Part shown: piece by piece, positions 1 through 12,340 of the stretch
Numbering within the stretch: the first letter of the stretch is position 1
Layout of the letters: the number at the start of each line of letters is the position of its first letter
Source of the DNA: Cichorium intybus
Lineage: Eukaryota; Streptophyta; Magnoliopsida; Asterales; Asteraceae
NCBI GenBank assembly: GCA_023525715.1
Contig: CM042012.1
Coordinates: forward strand, 119,928,298-119,992,297
DNA: 64,000 bases
Direction: 5' to 3'
Made by a program: the position numbers and the translations under genes
The notes under the pieces: generated by a model
What the model was told of the DNA's origin: nothing
Seen by the model: only the letters and a program-made list of their open reading frames with translations
Database searches by the model: none

Positions 1-179
1 ACGTATTTTTACCCCCACATGAAAATATGCCGATACAAACACAGGTTTGCTTGGATGCATAAAGTATGATTAAGCTAAAATTTTAAACAAGTAATATTAC
101 ATCTTATCACGTTGTGACTCTTAAGGTTATCGAATGACGAGCCATCTATTAATTAATATCGAGTCAAACCAAATCAAAC

Positions 180-790
180 GTATACAACGAACCAAAAATA
201 TTCAAATGTATGTACTGCTGCTAAATATATTAATAAAAATACCTTTTTTCAAAATAAATGTGTTAAAAATATATTTTTCTAACGTTGTCCTGTTATCGGG
301 TAACAGTATTTTATATAGATAAAAAAACCAATACATCCAAAGCGTGCTTGTGGCTTCATGTGCTTGAGGCATGTGGTAATGTATACACGTCGTCGTCTGT
401 TAATGCAAACAACAGTCACTTTCATCGACCTAACAGCATTATTATAACCTTATTAAAATCTTACTACAATTAGTCATTTTGGATACGTTGCCCTCCATTT
501 TACTTAAAACAAGTAATGAGGGTTTATTAAATGTGTTCTTTTTCTCTCAAAGAATATTATAATATACATAAAAACAAAAAAGAAAAGAAATGGATGCTTA
601 AATAAACAAGGTCAAATTAATTCGTGCAATTAATAACTAAATATCTGATAATGACCACACACTTTTTTGGACACCACATGATAAAGTTGCATACTTAATA
701 TATTTTTTACTGAAGCTCTGAATTTATTTAATTGAATTGATAGTAGAAATATCTAATCTTTATGGAGTACAAGTTTTCTTTAGAAAGAGG
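180..790. repeat. Unclassified dispersed repeat, copy 1
   Basis: About 0.6 kb that matches 44355-44945 in the same orientation with many substitutions and small indels. Shared stretches include GTGGCTTCATGTGCT, CACTTTCATCGACCTAACA, TTACTACAATTAGTC and ATAAAGTTGCATACTT. I see no terminal repeats, target duplication or coding potential. It could be an old transposon fragment or a segmental duplication. The rest of 1-1046 is AT-rich with nothing else recognisable. Confidence 0.6.
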
Positions 791-1046
791 AAATATTATA
801 CCAATTTAAAAGAGAAACAATGAATGGAGAAGCCAAGCCCACGGCACCGTTTCAGGAATAAGTATCAACCGTCTCTGAAATAGTGGAACAACCAAGCAGT
901 ATCATCACTATCAACTATTTCAAAGGGTAAACAGCAGCACAAGCAAGTGGAACAATAAGAGGACCGATGATTTTAAGCCATTCGAAACCAATCGATTACC
1001 CCGAAAGAAAGAAAAAACACACATGACACCAAATTTTATCACAGCC

Positions 1047-1331
1047 TCAGTGATGAACACACACGAAAGAAAAATAGACTTCAAAAGAAATGGGTGTCAT
1101 ATCGCGGGCCAATGTTCTTCTATTACCCAAGAGTCGCACTAGTGTTCCAATCAAGTGAGGGTGTTTTTTTCTCTCTAAATGTAACCTAACTGTGTATAAA
1201 TGAATCTCATCTGCTATTTTCATTGGAGTATTCCGTTTTTCCTTAAAAGCTAGATCATTTCGAGCTTTCCATATAAGCCACATTGTAGTTTGCACAAAAC
1301 CATTGATGAGTAGTGCCTTTTTTGGTGTCAC
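1047..1331 (-). pseudogene. LINE (L1-type) reverse transcriptase, C-terminal tail
   Basis: A 94-residue minus-strand reading frame whose middle reads like the segment that follows the zf-RVT domain in plant L1-type LINE polyproteins: a tract resembling 'WLIWKARNDLAFK', then 'TPMKIADEI'. In intact elements this tail ends the roughly 1,200-1,400 residue ORF2 protein (endonuclease, reverse transcriptase, zf-RVT) that copies the element by target-primed reverse transcription. Only the last part remains, without the endonuclease or polymerase domains, so it is a 5'-truncated relic. A better-preserved LINE segment lies at 18160-19085, but the two cover different parts of the protein, so I cannot say whether they are one family. 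Confidence 0.6.
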
Positions 1332-4273
1332 TAGAAATACAGCTATTGATGGAAATAGACCATCGAAATCTGTCGCTAGTTGGCGACTGAATTAGCGAAA
1401 TGACGGATTACCTTGCTGCAAAATGATACCGAATACAGTGGCTTTTGTCGCAGTTTCATTGCTAATTTTCATCGCTGTTTATATGTAAATAAACAATTTT
1501 ACTGAGTTTAATCCTAGCTCCTAATAAAATCAATAATGATCTATTAGGTGTCCAATATGTCGCTATTCCACAACAAAAATTCACAAATGAAATTTAAAGT
1601 TTATATTCCAAAACCAAAATATTAATATCTAATTACTAAAATAAAAATAAAAAATTGATTTCAAACTATTAATCATTACAAGCATCGCAAGTTAACTACC
1701 ACTACCCATATATTTTCTTCAATTCTCAATGACGTTTTCTTTCTATTATGTATTTGTATCACCTGAAAGCATTTAGTAATTTGACTTAGAGAGAAAATAT
1801 TTATGTTATTATACATATATACGATTCTTGCCATTTTGTAATGGCTAGATGCTATCATGCATCAACAAATTTTGCTAACATGCACCATAAACTAACATAC
1901 ACCAGAAGTGTTTCCCTTTGCCCCCATAAAGTTTGCATTTTTATATTTTTGGCCGAAACTTTCATTTTTCACCATTTGTCACTTCCGGTTTTTCCTTATT
2001 ACAATTTATGCCCCAATCAATTTTTTTACGTTTTTGGCGAATTTTTATAATTCGCTACATCTAGTTTTCTACTTTTACAATTTTCGTTCACATTCAAGTT
2101 TTTTACTGATTTGGTGCCAGTTTTTTCATATTTTCTCCAACTTATTTTATAATTTTGTTTTTCCATTTTTGTAAAACTTACTTGTATAGAAATATTTTTT
2201 TCAACTTATTTGTACAAAATGAGTTTTTTATGATTATTTTCTATATCCTTTGGTTTTTAGTTTTTACGTAACATTGTAATTGTTTTCCGAATTTATATAT
2301 TTGGTTTTTTATAGATTTTTTCGATTTTACAAATCATTCTTTTTTTTAATATATTTGTTGTATAAATTGTTTTCCCATATTCGTTTTCCATATTGTTTTT
2401 TCATAATTGCAGCAACGTGCGACTGTCTACCCTAGTTGGAAATACAAAAACAACTTCATGCATCTTGAAATTTGTCAATATATAATGTTTCATAAGGGTT
2501 TTCATTGGATTTTGGGATTCTTAAATGAGATGAAGAGGATGAGGGCAATATGGTCATCTTTTATAAAATTAATGAATGAGTCTTTACTTAGATGAGCTAG
2601 GGATGAAAAAAGACGTTCTGATTCTGATTCAGCAAGATAGAGACAAAAGATACAAAATGATTCTTTCTTAAACTGTATCCAAAAAGGGAGATAAAAGACA
2701 AAAGACAGGGATCAAAGCTGTAATTTAAGATTAAAGGAAGACTAAAATGGAGTAACTATAACTTATAAGTGCATTAGGTATGTGATGTATGATCGGGTTT
2801 CAGGAGTACCAAACTCATGTTATAGAAGAGTAGTCGTAACCAAGGCTAGTTGAAAGCATTTCTTAACCTATAGCTATTAATAACAAACCAAATTTCGTAA
2901 GCTACTTAGGTGTTTCTTTTTTTACTTAAGCAGAAACAATATATCAGTATAGATAGCCAGAAAAAATAAACAAGACTCATGATAAGAACTTTTACTTTTA
3001 CCACACATGTGAAGGAATGGAATCAGTAATTGCATTTTAATGGAATGAACCATTTCATTCCTTCCCTGATTCCATCGTACCATAAACTACCTAAAAATCT
3101 TACTATATCTATTGCGTAAAATACGACGATCCCAATAAATACAGGAAGATACATATCATGCATGATCATCCTACATATAAGTTGTCATTTGTAAGTATGG
3201 AAAATAAATCTTATATAATCAGTTTTTGTGCCCTTCAAGGAATACTCTTACAAATGTCTAGTTGATATAAAAACTAGATTACCTAGTTGATAAAAACAAT
3301 TTTCAAAAGGAGAAGATACCATGTCTAAATGAAAAGATATTGCTATTTCCTGCATTTAGCCGGTAGTTATTCAACTTTTATTCATGATAACAAGAAAACG
3401 TGTGTCCTCAGAAGCACTGGAGTTTCTTGCTTATAAAAGAGAATATATTTGAAACATGGCTATACTGATTGGTGAGTTCATTAGATACATTTAAAACACA
3501 TGCTAATAGTGTCACAAAAAATCTTCGCTACAACATTTAATAATTTCCTATAAACTAATTCTTTCTTCTTGTACCATTTAAGACCTTTCTAAAACCTAGT
3601 TTAGTGTAAGTATATTTTGTTTTTAGTTTACAGTTTGCCAAGCCAAAGCATGCTAATAAAATTGAAATATTTATTTTTGAACGACATTATTCATTGATGC
3701 TAATATTTAACACTTGGTTGTACCTAAGAAATGAGTATTCAAACAAATATATGAAAGATATGTCACCATAATATCTACATGATTTCCAGTATCATCAACA
3801 TGATTTCCAGCATAATAAACAACTAAACCACGAACATTTAAAAGCATCCATACTCATTTTTATGTAATTTTAGAAGTTAGTATTTGTCAATTTCACCGTC
3901 AGAATCCACTTTACAAACAACAAATTATATCCACATATAACCAGTTCCACCCTAAAGTTCAACTTGAAGAATAATCTTCCCAATTTCAAAAAAGTAGATT
4001 CATGGGGCGGGAGCTATGAATAATAACCATCGTTTTGAAGATACTATTAATGAGAGATGGTTATGAAAAAAAAACATTGTGCAGCAACTACTTCAATAAA
4101 TCACCATTCCAAGTACAAAACTAATGTCAACTTAAAAAATAGAATACTAGTTAGGGATTTGAAGTCTATACCATCCAAGCACCGGGCTAGAAACCAATTT
4201 ACTCATGGAAATGAAATTAGGCCGGTTAACGAAACCCTCCACTAATCCATAACGAGCACTTCTTCTGTTGATC
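1332..4273. other. Gene-free AT-rich stretch
   Basis: No coding region is supportable. 1908-2400 is strongly T-rich on the plus strand and gives only low-complexity frames. 1328-1480 has CACTA-like subterminal wording (a CACTAGAAAT start, CGTCGCTA-type repeats), but no matching second end was found. 3010-3080 holds imperfect palindromic GGAATG/CATTCC wording of the kind seen in Harbinger MITEs, too short to call. Confidence 0.5.
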
Positions 4274-4530
4274 TGTGAGAGTTTTTTTTTGTTTTTTGGT
4301 CCTTCTCTATAACGTTTTAGAACTTCGGGGGTTCTTTTGTAAATACTTAAGTTTAGTTAGAAGTTAGTTATAGCAGTTAAGCTTGGTTGTTAGAAGTCGA
4401 TTTAGTTTAATTATGATGTATAAATGTAATTCATTACAGTTCATTTCAGTTTAATGAATAATTACTCAGAAAACTCTCAAATCTTTTTTCTCTTGTTCAT
4501 ACTCTGTTCTTCATCTTTTCAAATCGAACA
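4274..4530 (+). repeat. Copia 5' LTR
   Basis: Begins TGTGAGAG and ends ATCGAACA, matching 16478-16731 apart from scattered substitutions and a T-run length change near the 5' end. The primer-binding site follows directly. Confidence 0.95.
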
Positions 4531-4542
4531 TGGTATCAGAGC
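4531..4542 (+). other. Copia primer-binding site (tRNA-iMet)
   Basis: TGGTATCAGAGC starts immediately after the 5' LTR. It is the complement of the 3' end of plant initiator-methionine tRNA, the usual primer for minus-strand synthesis in plant copia elements. Confidence 0.95.
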
Positions 4543-4694
4543 AATTCGATTGGTTGCTCGATTGATTTTAGCTCAATTTCTTTTGATTGATCGTCCTTTG
4601 ATCTATTCTTTTTGTTATCATCTTCTTCCTTTGTTTGTTTATTCTCAAAATGTCATGAAGTGAATCAAATTCCTTTCCAACTCCATTAACGAAC

Positions 4695-6152
4695 ATGAAT
4701 ACCTCATATCCTTTATTCATTGGCTCTTTTGATAATCCTAGCACCATACTTGTTTCGAATGTCTTCAATGGAAATGGTTTCACCTCTTGGAAGAGATCTA
4801 TGGCCATATCTCTTTCTGCTAAGAACAAGTTTGGTCTAGTCGATGGCTCTATTGTTAAACCTGACTCTACTGCTCCTAATTACCTTGATTGGCATCGCGC
4901 CAACTCGATGGTTATAAGCTGGATCTTGAATTCTCTAAGCAAAAATATTGCTGAGAGTGTTTTGTTTCTTCAAACCGCATCTGAAATCTGGAAGGAGTTG
5001 AATCAAAGATACTATCAGTCCGATGGAACTCTTATCTACCAGATTCAGCAGTAACTCTACTCATTAATCCAAGGTTCAGATGACTTTTCTACATATTTTA
5101 TGAAGATAACCAAGGTGTGGGATGAATTACGAATGGTTTAATGCATTCCTGAGTGTACATGTGCTGCTGGAGCAGGAATTAGCAAATACCTTGAAAATCA
5201 AAAATTAATTCAACTTGTAATGGGACTGGATGAGTCTTATAAGATCATTCGTGGACAGATTCTCATGATGAAACCACTGCCTAACATTGCTACTGCACAT
5301 TCATTCATTCTACAAAAGGAGAGGCAAAAAGTTATTCATGCTCCTTCGTTGATTAATGTTGATTCAATCGCCATGAATGTTGCTTCTGGAAGTAATAATT
5401 TCAACTCAAAGAAATATGTCACTTGCAATCACTGTAAGAAACCTGGACACATTAAATCTCAATGTTATAGGCTTCATGGTTTTCCTGCTGATTTTAAATT
5501 TACCAAAAACAAGAAGGAAGAAACAAAATCGAATGTTCATAATGTTCACAATGTCACCACTAATTCAAGTCCTAATGTTTCAAGTCCTAGTTCTGGTATT
5601 TCTCAAGAACAGTATCAGAGTTTAATGCAGTTGCTGAATCAAAATGTTGTAAACTCTCCTACTTCTTCCAGTCAAGCTAATGTTTCCATTGTTGATGGAG
5701 CTATGAACAAAGAAGGTAAACTTTTTTGTTTCATAAGTTTTGTCAATAAATTTTACAAATCCTCACATCTTCTTGAAGAACATTATTCTTGGATCATAGA
5801 CACAGGGGCTACGGATCACATGTGTTCTAATAAGTCCTTATTTTCTTTCTTGATTAAACTTGACCAGCCTCACTTGATTGGGCTACCTGATGGTCATAAT
5901 TCCACTGTTTCCTTCTATAGAGATATTAAACTTCATGATCTTATCACTCTACATGGAGTTCTTTTTGTCCCTTCGTTCAAGTACAACTTAATTTTTGTCT
6001 CCAAACTCACTTCTCTGCTTCAGAATTTTGTTCTTTTTACTGATACAAAGTGCATGATGCAGGACCCTTCACAAAGGAGTAAGCTTGCTCTTGGAAACTT
6101 TGGTTCTAGGGTTAATGATCTCTATGTTTTAGATCATAGAAATATTCAATGA
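4695..6152 (+). pseudogene. Copia gag and aspartic protease, interrupted
   Basis: Gag coats the genomic RNA in virus-like particles; the protease cuts the polyprotein. One frame runs from ATG 4695, with in-frame stops at 5052 (TAA) and again before 5220, and a TGA at 6150. The N-terminal half resembles copia-type gag (a 'SWKRSMAISL' segment, then 'WHRANSMVISWI'). A CCHC zinc knuckle (CNHCKKPGHIKSQC) lies near 5425-5466, and the protease active site 'DTGATDHM' starts near 5799. Frame continuity across the stops shows one ancestral ORF. The stops mean no full Gag-Pro can be made. Confidence 0.92.
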
Positions 6153-6155
6153 AAT

Positions 6156-7620
6156 TTGTCTTTTAGTTTGTCTGTTTTTGCTCCTTCAATAAACAAACAA
6201 TCATTTGTATCTGTAACAAATTCAAACACCCTTCTGTGGCATAACATATTTGGTCATGTTTCTTTACAAAAGCTTCAATCACTTTCCTTAATTCCTTCTA
6301 CTCAAACTGTTAAACATGATCCTTGTTTGATCTGTGCTCAATCCAAACAACACAGGTTGCCCTTTCCAACTAGCAAATATGTATCAAATGATATATTTGA
6401 TCTTATTCACCTAGATATTTGGGGTCCATACAAACATGTTACACATGATGGACATAAGTATTTTCTTACAATTGTAGATGATCACAGCATATTCACATGG
6501 TTACATCTGTTGTCTAATAAAGTGTGTGCCTTCTCTATACTTAAAGGATTCATTAAGCTCATTCAAACTCAGTATCACAAAACTGTTAAAGTTGTTAGGT
6601 CTGATCATGCACATAAGCTAGGATCTAGTCAAGAAGGATTGCATATTTTACTTCACAAGGAATATTACATCAAAAATCTGTTGTATATTCTCCATAACAT
6701 AATGGAGTTGTCGAACGAAAGCATAAACATATTCTAGAAGTTGCAAGGGCATTGTATTTTCAATCTGGTTTGGGAATCAAGTATTGGGGAGAATGTGTAA
6801 GAACAGTAGTACACTTAATAAATTGACTTCCATCTTCAGTTCTTGACAATAAAATCCCTTTTGAACTCTTAAACAATAACAAAGTGGATCTATCTCATTT
6901 AAGGTCCTTTAGTTGCTTATGTTTTGTTAATACTAAGTCCATTGGGAGAGACAAGTTCATGGAAAGAGCTCAATCTTGTGTTTTTGTTGGCTATCCATCA
7001 GATCAAAAGGCCTACAAAGTATTGAATATTACCACAGGTCACTTATTTGTTTCCAGAGATGTTAAGTTTTTTGAAGAAGTTTTTCCCCTACATTCCAAAA
7101 CTACTCAACAATCACTTCAATATGGTACATTTGTTTCTGTCCATATTCACGAAAATATTGATGATATACCATCTTTATCTCATCATACTTCATCACCCAT
7201 TAATACAAATGACCATTATATCCCTAGTTCACCATCCATTCAACAACCTTTGAATTATGAGTCTCCTTTGTCTAATTCTTCGTCTAGTTCATCTGATTCT
7301 TCAACATCTAACCAATCATCTTCGAATAATGAGTCTTCTTCATCTCATTCTTCTTCTTCTTCTTCACCCCCATCTAAACCATTGTTCAGGAAAACCACCA
7401 GAGTTTCTAAACTACCTGTTTACTTAGAAGATTATATTTGTAGTATTGCTCAATCTACAAATCCTTCTCATCTTTGTAATCACACTATGACTGATTTGTG
7501 TATATCTCCTCCCACAACAATCCTTGCTGTCATTCTTCCACAATTCTTAATGTTCATGTCCATCAACCTGAACCTGCTTTTTACTTTGAAGCCAAAGGGA
7601 AACCTGAATAGGAAAAGGCT
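6156..7620 (+). pseudogene. Copia integrase, frameshifted
   Basis: The integrase inserts the cDNA into the genome. The N-terminal zinc-binding region shows H...H (HNIFGH) and CLIC. The catalytic core has its first Asp in 'LDIWGPY' (about 6413) and second Asp in 'VVRSD' (about 6603). The catalytic Glu motif 'GVVERKH' is present near 6700-6722 but in a different frame, so there is a frameshift between about 6610 and 6700. A TGA interrupts 'HLIN*LPSS' near 6823. The conserved C-terminal part ('LRSFSCLCF', 'CVFVGYPSDQK', 'FVSRDVKF') is readable from 6884. A serine-rich linker (about 7260-7370) leads towards the reverse transcriptase, and the frame shifts again before 7620. Confidence 0.92.
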
Positions 7621-8325
7621 ATGAAGAATGAGTTAGATGCATTAATCACTAATGGTACATGGGATATTATATCTTTACCAAAGGGAAAGAAACCCATTTC
7701 CTGCAGAGGGTATACAAAGTTAAGTATAAAGCCGACGGAAGTATTGAAAGGCATAAAGCCAGACTTGTTGCTAAGGGTTTTACTCAGAAACCTGGTATAG
7801 ACTATTATGAAACCTTCTCCCCGGTTGTCAAATTTAACACAGTTCGAAGTATGGTCGCTGTTGTAGTTAAAAAAGGTTGGAAAGCTCAGCAAATGGATGT
7901 GAACAACGCTTTTCTTCATGGAGACCTTCATGAAGAAGTATATATGAAGGTCCCTCCAGGATTTTATGTTCATTCTCCTTCTCTTGTATACAGACTTAAA
8001 AAATCCCTCTATGGACTTAAACAAGCTAGTCGACAATGGTATGCCAATTTATCAGAAGCTCTACGTGTAAAAGAATATTCTCATTCTTCTAATGATCACT
8101 CACTGTTCCTAAAGAAACAACATGGTCGTATTGTTATTGTGGTTGTTTACGTTGACGACATACTCGTCACTGGAGATGATGACCAAGAAATAACTGGTTT
8201 AAAATTGTTTTTGGATGACTGCTTCAAGATTAAAGATTTGGGGTTTATCAGTTATTTTCTTGGTCTTGAATTAATCATGTCTCTAATGGCGTCATCATTC
8301 ATCAGCAAAAATACATAAGGGGGCT
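7621..8325 (+). pseudogene. Copia reverse transcriptase, frameshifted
   Basis: The RNA-dependent DNA polymerase domain shows '[12 protein letters not shown]', '[18 protein letters not shown]', '[13 protein letters not shown]' and the catalytic box YVDDIL (about 8148-8165). The start ('AMKNELDAL' from about 7619) is one nucleotide out of frame with the rest: near 7705, where other elements have a Trp codon, one base appears lost. A second frameshift near 8270 separates it from the RNase H connection. The motifs remain intact, so decay is moderate. Confidence 0.95.
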
Positions 8326-8919
8326 TCTTGATTTGTATTCTCTTCATGATTCATCATCAGTCACTACTCCTCTTACTAATGTCTATTCATTGTTCAATGA
8401 TACGAGTGAACCTTTATCAGATCCTACTTCCTACAGACAGATGATTGGAAAATTGAATTTTCTTCTTCACACGAGACCGGATTTATCTTTCACAGTTCAA
8501 TTTTTAAGTCAATTTAATCAAAATCCCACACAAGCTCATTATCAAGCTGGTCTTCATGCTCTTCGATATCTCAAAGGAACCATTAATCAAGGTTTATTCT
8601 TCAATGATGAACTCAATTTCAAGATGGAGGCTTACTGTGATTCTGACTGGGCAGCTTGTCCATTGACTCGAAGGTCTGTTAGTGGATACTTCATTTTGCT
8701 TGGAGGTTGTCCCATTGCATGGAAGTCAAAGAAACAACACACTGTATCGTTATCTTCAGCTGAGGCTGAATACATGTCTATGCGACGAGTCTGTTCAGAG
8801 TTCGCATAGCTAAGCAGACTGTTCGATTAACTTCAAATTTCTAATATTAATCATATTGCTTTAAAATGTGACAACCAAGCTGCTATATACATAGCTAGAA
8901 ACCCAGTTTATCATGAAAG
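8326..8919 (+). pseudogene. Copia connection and RNase H domain, 5' part
   Basis: Contains 'YRQMIGKLNFLLHTRPDLSF', the RNase H signature 'AYCDSDWA', 'SVSGY', 'AWKSKKQ' and 'SLSSAEAEYM'. A TAG at 8807-8809 and a TAA shortly after interrupt the frame. It reads on to 'NPVYHE', where it is cut at 8919 by the inserted LTR element. The frame resumes exactly at 16292 after removing the insert and one target copy, giving the expected 'YHERTKHIELD'. Confidence 0.95.
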
Positions 8920-9684
8920 TGTTGGATTAGGTGTCTAAGCCATGACTTTACAACTATATTTATCTTGTTAATTGAAGCAAAGTCCATTTGGGTTGCCCTC
9001 ATAGCTGGAGGTCAGGATAGAGTTCAGTAGAGTAAAAGGTTGATTTATTAATTGTGTAATAAATCAATAGAATTAATTAAATGGTTTATTAATATATTTA
9101 AGTGTTAATATATTAATTAGAAACTATAATAATTAATTAAGATTTAATCTAGAATTAATTGGATTTAATTTAGTGATTAAATTAATTAATTAAAAGTGTG
9201 AGGACTAGTTTGTATTTATTCAATAGTTGAATAACTGGCAAAGAGAAGTCCAGGGGCCAAAAGTGGCGCCACCCTTGGAGGCTTCTCTAGGGTTGGCGAA
9301 AACCCTAATTAGGGTTTAGGGATCTGGTCCAAGTGGTCAACAGGCTTGCCCACTTGGAGGCTCCTTAGGGTTTCAAGTGTAACCCTAGGAGGCTATAAAA
9401 GGAACCCTCTGGCTCCCCATTATTCACGCCAACTTCAACCAAGATTACTCTGCTGGACTGTCTTCTCCATTGCTGTGGGTATGACTTGCATCTGAGGGAG
9501 GATACTTTTGCTGCTAGCTTCAAGAACAAGATTCAAAGGTTGGTTCTTCTGATTTGAACTTTAGAAATAACTGTTTGCCCTTAGATATTAGTTTATTATC
9601 TTCATAGAAGAAAACATAGATCTTATTAGGGTTGCATGTGAACCATAGGATTTTTGTGTTCATTGTTTGCTAGAAAACCCTTCA
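8920..9684 (+). repeat. 5' LTR of the non-autonomous element
   Basis: Begins TGTTGGATTAGG and ends AACCCTTCA. Identical to 15522-16286 over all 765 bases, so insertion is recent. Includes an AT-rich first half and a promoter-like TATA box at 9394. Confidence 0.97.
9394..9401 (+). promoter_or_regulatory. LTR TATA box
   Basis: TATAAAAG preceded by GGAGGC, in the 3' half of the LTR where a copia U3/R border is expected. The same box is at 15996-16003 in the 3' LTR. Confidence 0.7.
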
Positions 9685-9685
9685 G

Positions 9686-9697
9686 TGGTATCAGAGC
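9686..9697 (+). other. Primer-binding site of the non-autonomous element
   Basis: TGGTATCAGAGC, one base after the LTR end; complementary to initiator-methionine tRNA, as in autonomous copia elements. Confidence 0.93.
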
Positions 9698-10466
9698 CAT
9701 GTTTGTTTTCTTGTGAATTTGATATAATTGCTTGATATGATCATGGGGTTTTCGAAATTAACCCCTTGAGGAGGCCAATTTCGTTCATGGTGGCTAGGGT
9801 TTCAAAACCCTAGCCTCCCTCCCTTTCCTTTTTCGATTTGCATGCCTTTTTGGAAGTAGGTTGTTATTTTTGGTAATTGCTGCTTATTTAAATAACTGGA
9901 ACCCTTTCCTTTGCTTGCTAAATCTTGAAATTAATAGGAAGATTAGAAAATTAATTGGATTAATTTTGTGTTTCCCCATACCCAATTTAATTAGTTTAAT
10001 TAAATTGTTTAATTAAAAGACCAATTAAATTGCTTAATGATTTAATTTAAATTTTCGAAAATTATGAATTAATTTGAGAAAATTCTTAGAAAATTAAATC
10101 TAAAATATTTTAAAGAGTTTAAAATATATCTTATATATTTATGATTAAAAGTTAATTATTTATATATAAGAAAATTGGTTAGTCTTACCGCAAGTAGGCC
10201 TCATTCACAAAACTGTCCTATAAAGAGGGTATAAGGCGACTGACTATAAAATGTTAGTCTAATGGGTATCCACTCTTACCCACCGCTCTCCTGGTCAGTC
10301 GAGTGTCGTTAGCCGAACGGGTTTGATAGAACCGCTAAGCCTCTTAAAAGTATAATGCTATAATTGAAAGTACTAGAACCTTAATCAAAAACCCAATCTA
10401 GTTACTTTAGGATAAAAATGTGAATTGGTGCTAATCCATGGAATTGCACATTGCACTTTGTGGAAC

Positions 10467-10502
10467 GTTGGTGGAGCGTGTGTGGTTTACCGGCACACCA
10501 AC
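10467..10502 (+). other. Constant-loop stem-loop 1
   Basis: Arms GTTGGTG and CACCAAC (7 bp) enclose a 22-nt loop that begins GAGCGTGTGTGG and ends ACCGGCA. The counterpart in the second copy is at 63477-63512 (ATTGG/CCAAT outer pairs, one inner mismatch). Confidence 0.75.
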
Positions 10503-10546
10503 TGGGGTTCGCAAAGGCTTGCAATGGGTTTCTCGATTTTTTCATT

Positions 10547-10582
10547 ATTAACGGAGCGTGTGTGGTTAACCGACACGTTAAT
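10547..10582 (+). other. Constant-loop stem-loop 2
   Basis: Arms ATTAACG and CGTTAAT (7 bp) around a 22-nt loop beginning GAGCGTGTGTGG and ending ACCGACA. The counterpart at 63396-63431 has arms ATTGATG/CATCAAT: two base pairs changed on both sides. Confidence 0.75.
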
Positions 10583-10927
10583 TAGAGATGACAATTGACT
10601 TCGAGAGTACCGAGCTAATTTGCATGGTTATTCACACCCGGTTTGTGATCCTCGGCATCCCAGTCACAAACAGTGGGGCACATCCGAGACTAAACATGCC
10701 ATTGAATAGTTCAATGTGTCTCAACAGATCTAGGAATTTCATAAGATGAAATTGATAAGTGTATTATCTACCTTAATGACCATTATGTTGTGATTACGGC
10801 ATCCCTCTTCACACCATAGTTGGGGCATTTTGGGTCCTAGCCTTAATAAATAATATATTGGGTAATTATTTAAAAGGATAAATTAAACTAATAAAATTCT
10901 GGTTATTGTAGATATCTGAATCAAGTG

Positions 10928-11840
10928 TCTATTCTCCTCCCTCTCCTCCTTCACCCACTTCTGAGAGCATCAGAAAGCACCTGCCTAATATGGTAAGGCT
11001 GACTGGCCTGAATTATATGGTATGGCTTCATAAATAGAGAATAGTTCTTTGTTTTGCTGGCAAGCCATATCTGGCTGAGTGTCCGCCCCCTAAAGCATGA
11101 CATCACACAGTAGCTTGTGATGAGCATGACTCCTTGATTGTTAAGTCAAGGAAAGTTCGTTACCTAATACTATTGATCACTGACCCCGATTTCCGCAGGA
11201 ATTTAGAATTCCTAGGGTCAGATAAGTTAACACAGCTAGTTGTGGAAACGTTCCATGAACTGGTTGAGAAAGGACGAGCTAAGATCTTCAAAGAGTTTGA
11301 AGTGTGCAGGAAGTAGCACCAGTTCACATGTTCTCAAGACTAAGAGACACATATGTGAACTGTATAAATTTGGTCCCCTTTTGATCGGGAGTTAAAGCAT
11401 TAGCTCGACTCGCTGATCCGTTCATCCTAATTTACAGGAAGGGAAACCAGATAAGACAATCATGGATATGCATTCAATGTTGACTCTGTATGAGTCGTTC
11501 ATAGAGAAGCATAGTTCCATTGATTCAGCTGCTTCGGGATTGAGTCCAGTAATAGGACACATCAAGAAATGATCCAGATCGTCTGGACCGGTTCCTCGAT
11601 GGTTCAAACTGGGAATCCACAGGGTGGGACACAGTCACGGAAAGATTGGAAAATGCTCTGAAGCCGAGCAGTTTAGCAACTCAGGAATATCTTAAAACTC
11701 AGAACACCTGATCCTTAGTTCCTTGATACAGGATGTGTTTCTCACATCTGCTCTGTATGCATGGGCTCTGTAGGATGTGGGATGTTGTTGCATAGGAGCA
11801 TATTCAGATTGGATCTGAAGCTCATGCAGTTTTAGAGTTT
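10928..11840 (+). pseudogene. Degenerate gag and protease stub, copy 1
   Basis: Homologous to the better-preserved gag at 62144-63066. The expected ATG is lost (the sequence starts ...ATCAAGTGTC). Readable parts are 'SPPSPPSP.SESIRKHLPNM', 'RLTGLNYMVWLH' (then a stop near 11034), the piece at 11134-11316 ('DPDFRRNLEFL', 'LVEKGRAKIFKEFEVC') and a stretch near 11440-11540 matching 'YESLLDRHSS'. Many stops and shifts exclude a functional protein. At 11722-11751 the copia protease motif 'LDTGCVSHIC' appears, and the frame ends at a TAG near 11834. The protease is therefore only a stub in this family, and pol is absent. Confidence 0.85.
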
Positions 11841-12134
11841 AGTTAGATGTTGAAATCATGTTGTTAGCTTATCAGATGCGTATGACATTGTCTATCATAT
11901 AATACATTGTTCAAGGATTTTGTTTTAATAAAATTGTCAATTTTCTTTTAACACATGTTGTTTGAAATATCCTTGAAATGTTGTATGATTGTGTTGAATG
12001 CATGATTAGTAATAACTTGAATATTGGTACATCCAAAGTGTTTGGATTTTAGGAATTGTGCTCCTTATGATTGTTAAAGTGAATATTATAAGAATCAATT
12101 CAACCAAAGGCCCAGTTGGACAGGACTTTGGAAT

Positions 12135-12340
12135 CATTTGACTTAGAGTCACATGATGAATTGAGTTCTTAATGTGTTAAGAAATGAATCAACCAAAGAT
12201 CCAGTTGGACAGGACTTTGGAATCATTTGACTTAGAGTCAGATGATGATTAAGTTCTTTGTAAAGCACATGTGGCAAGAAATGAATCACCCAAAGATCCA
12301 AAGGATAGGATTTTGGAATCAGTTGACTTAGAGTCAACTG
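12135..12340 (+). repeat. Three tandem hairpin repeats in the non-coding 3' half
   Basis: Units about 90 bp apart, each containing TTTGGAATCA and then a 9-bp-arm hairpin with loop TAG: 12135-12155, 12224-12244 and 12320-12340. The last has perfect arms CAGTTGACT/AGTCAACTG. Copy 2 has the same three units at 61644-61664, 61740-61760 and 61829-61849. One unit there is perfectly paired, one pairs with a single wobble and one is weakened. Confidence 0.7.

Larger units (their letters stand above)
9698..10927 (+). other. Conserved untranslated leader of the non-autonomous element
   Basis: About 1.2 kb with no ORF. The segment from about 10185 to 10930 has a clear counterpart in the second copy (63080-63790, minus): 'AGGCCTCATTCAC', the CGTTAGCCGAACGGGTTTGAT segment (21 bases, of which the middle GTTAGCCGAACGGG is a reliable marker), and two constant-loop hairpins. 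Retroelement leaders usually carry dimerisation and packaging signals, so conservation here is expected of an element moved in trans. Confidence 0.7.

Noticed and set aside
1328..1480. Complete CACTA transposon starting at CACTAGAAAT
   Set aside because: No second end, target repeat or transposase was found.
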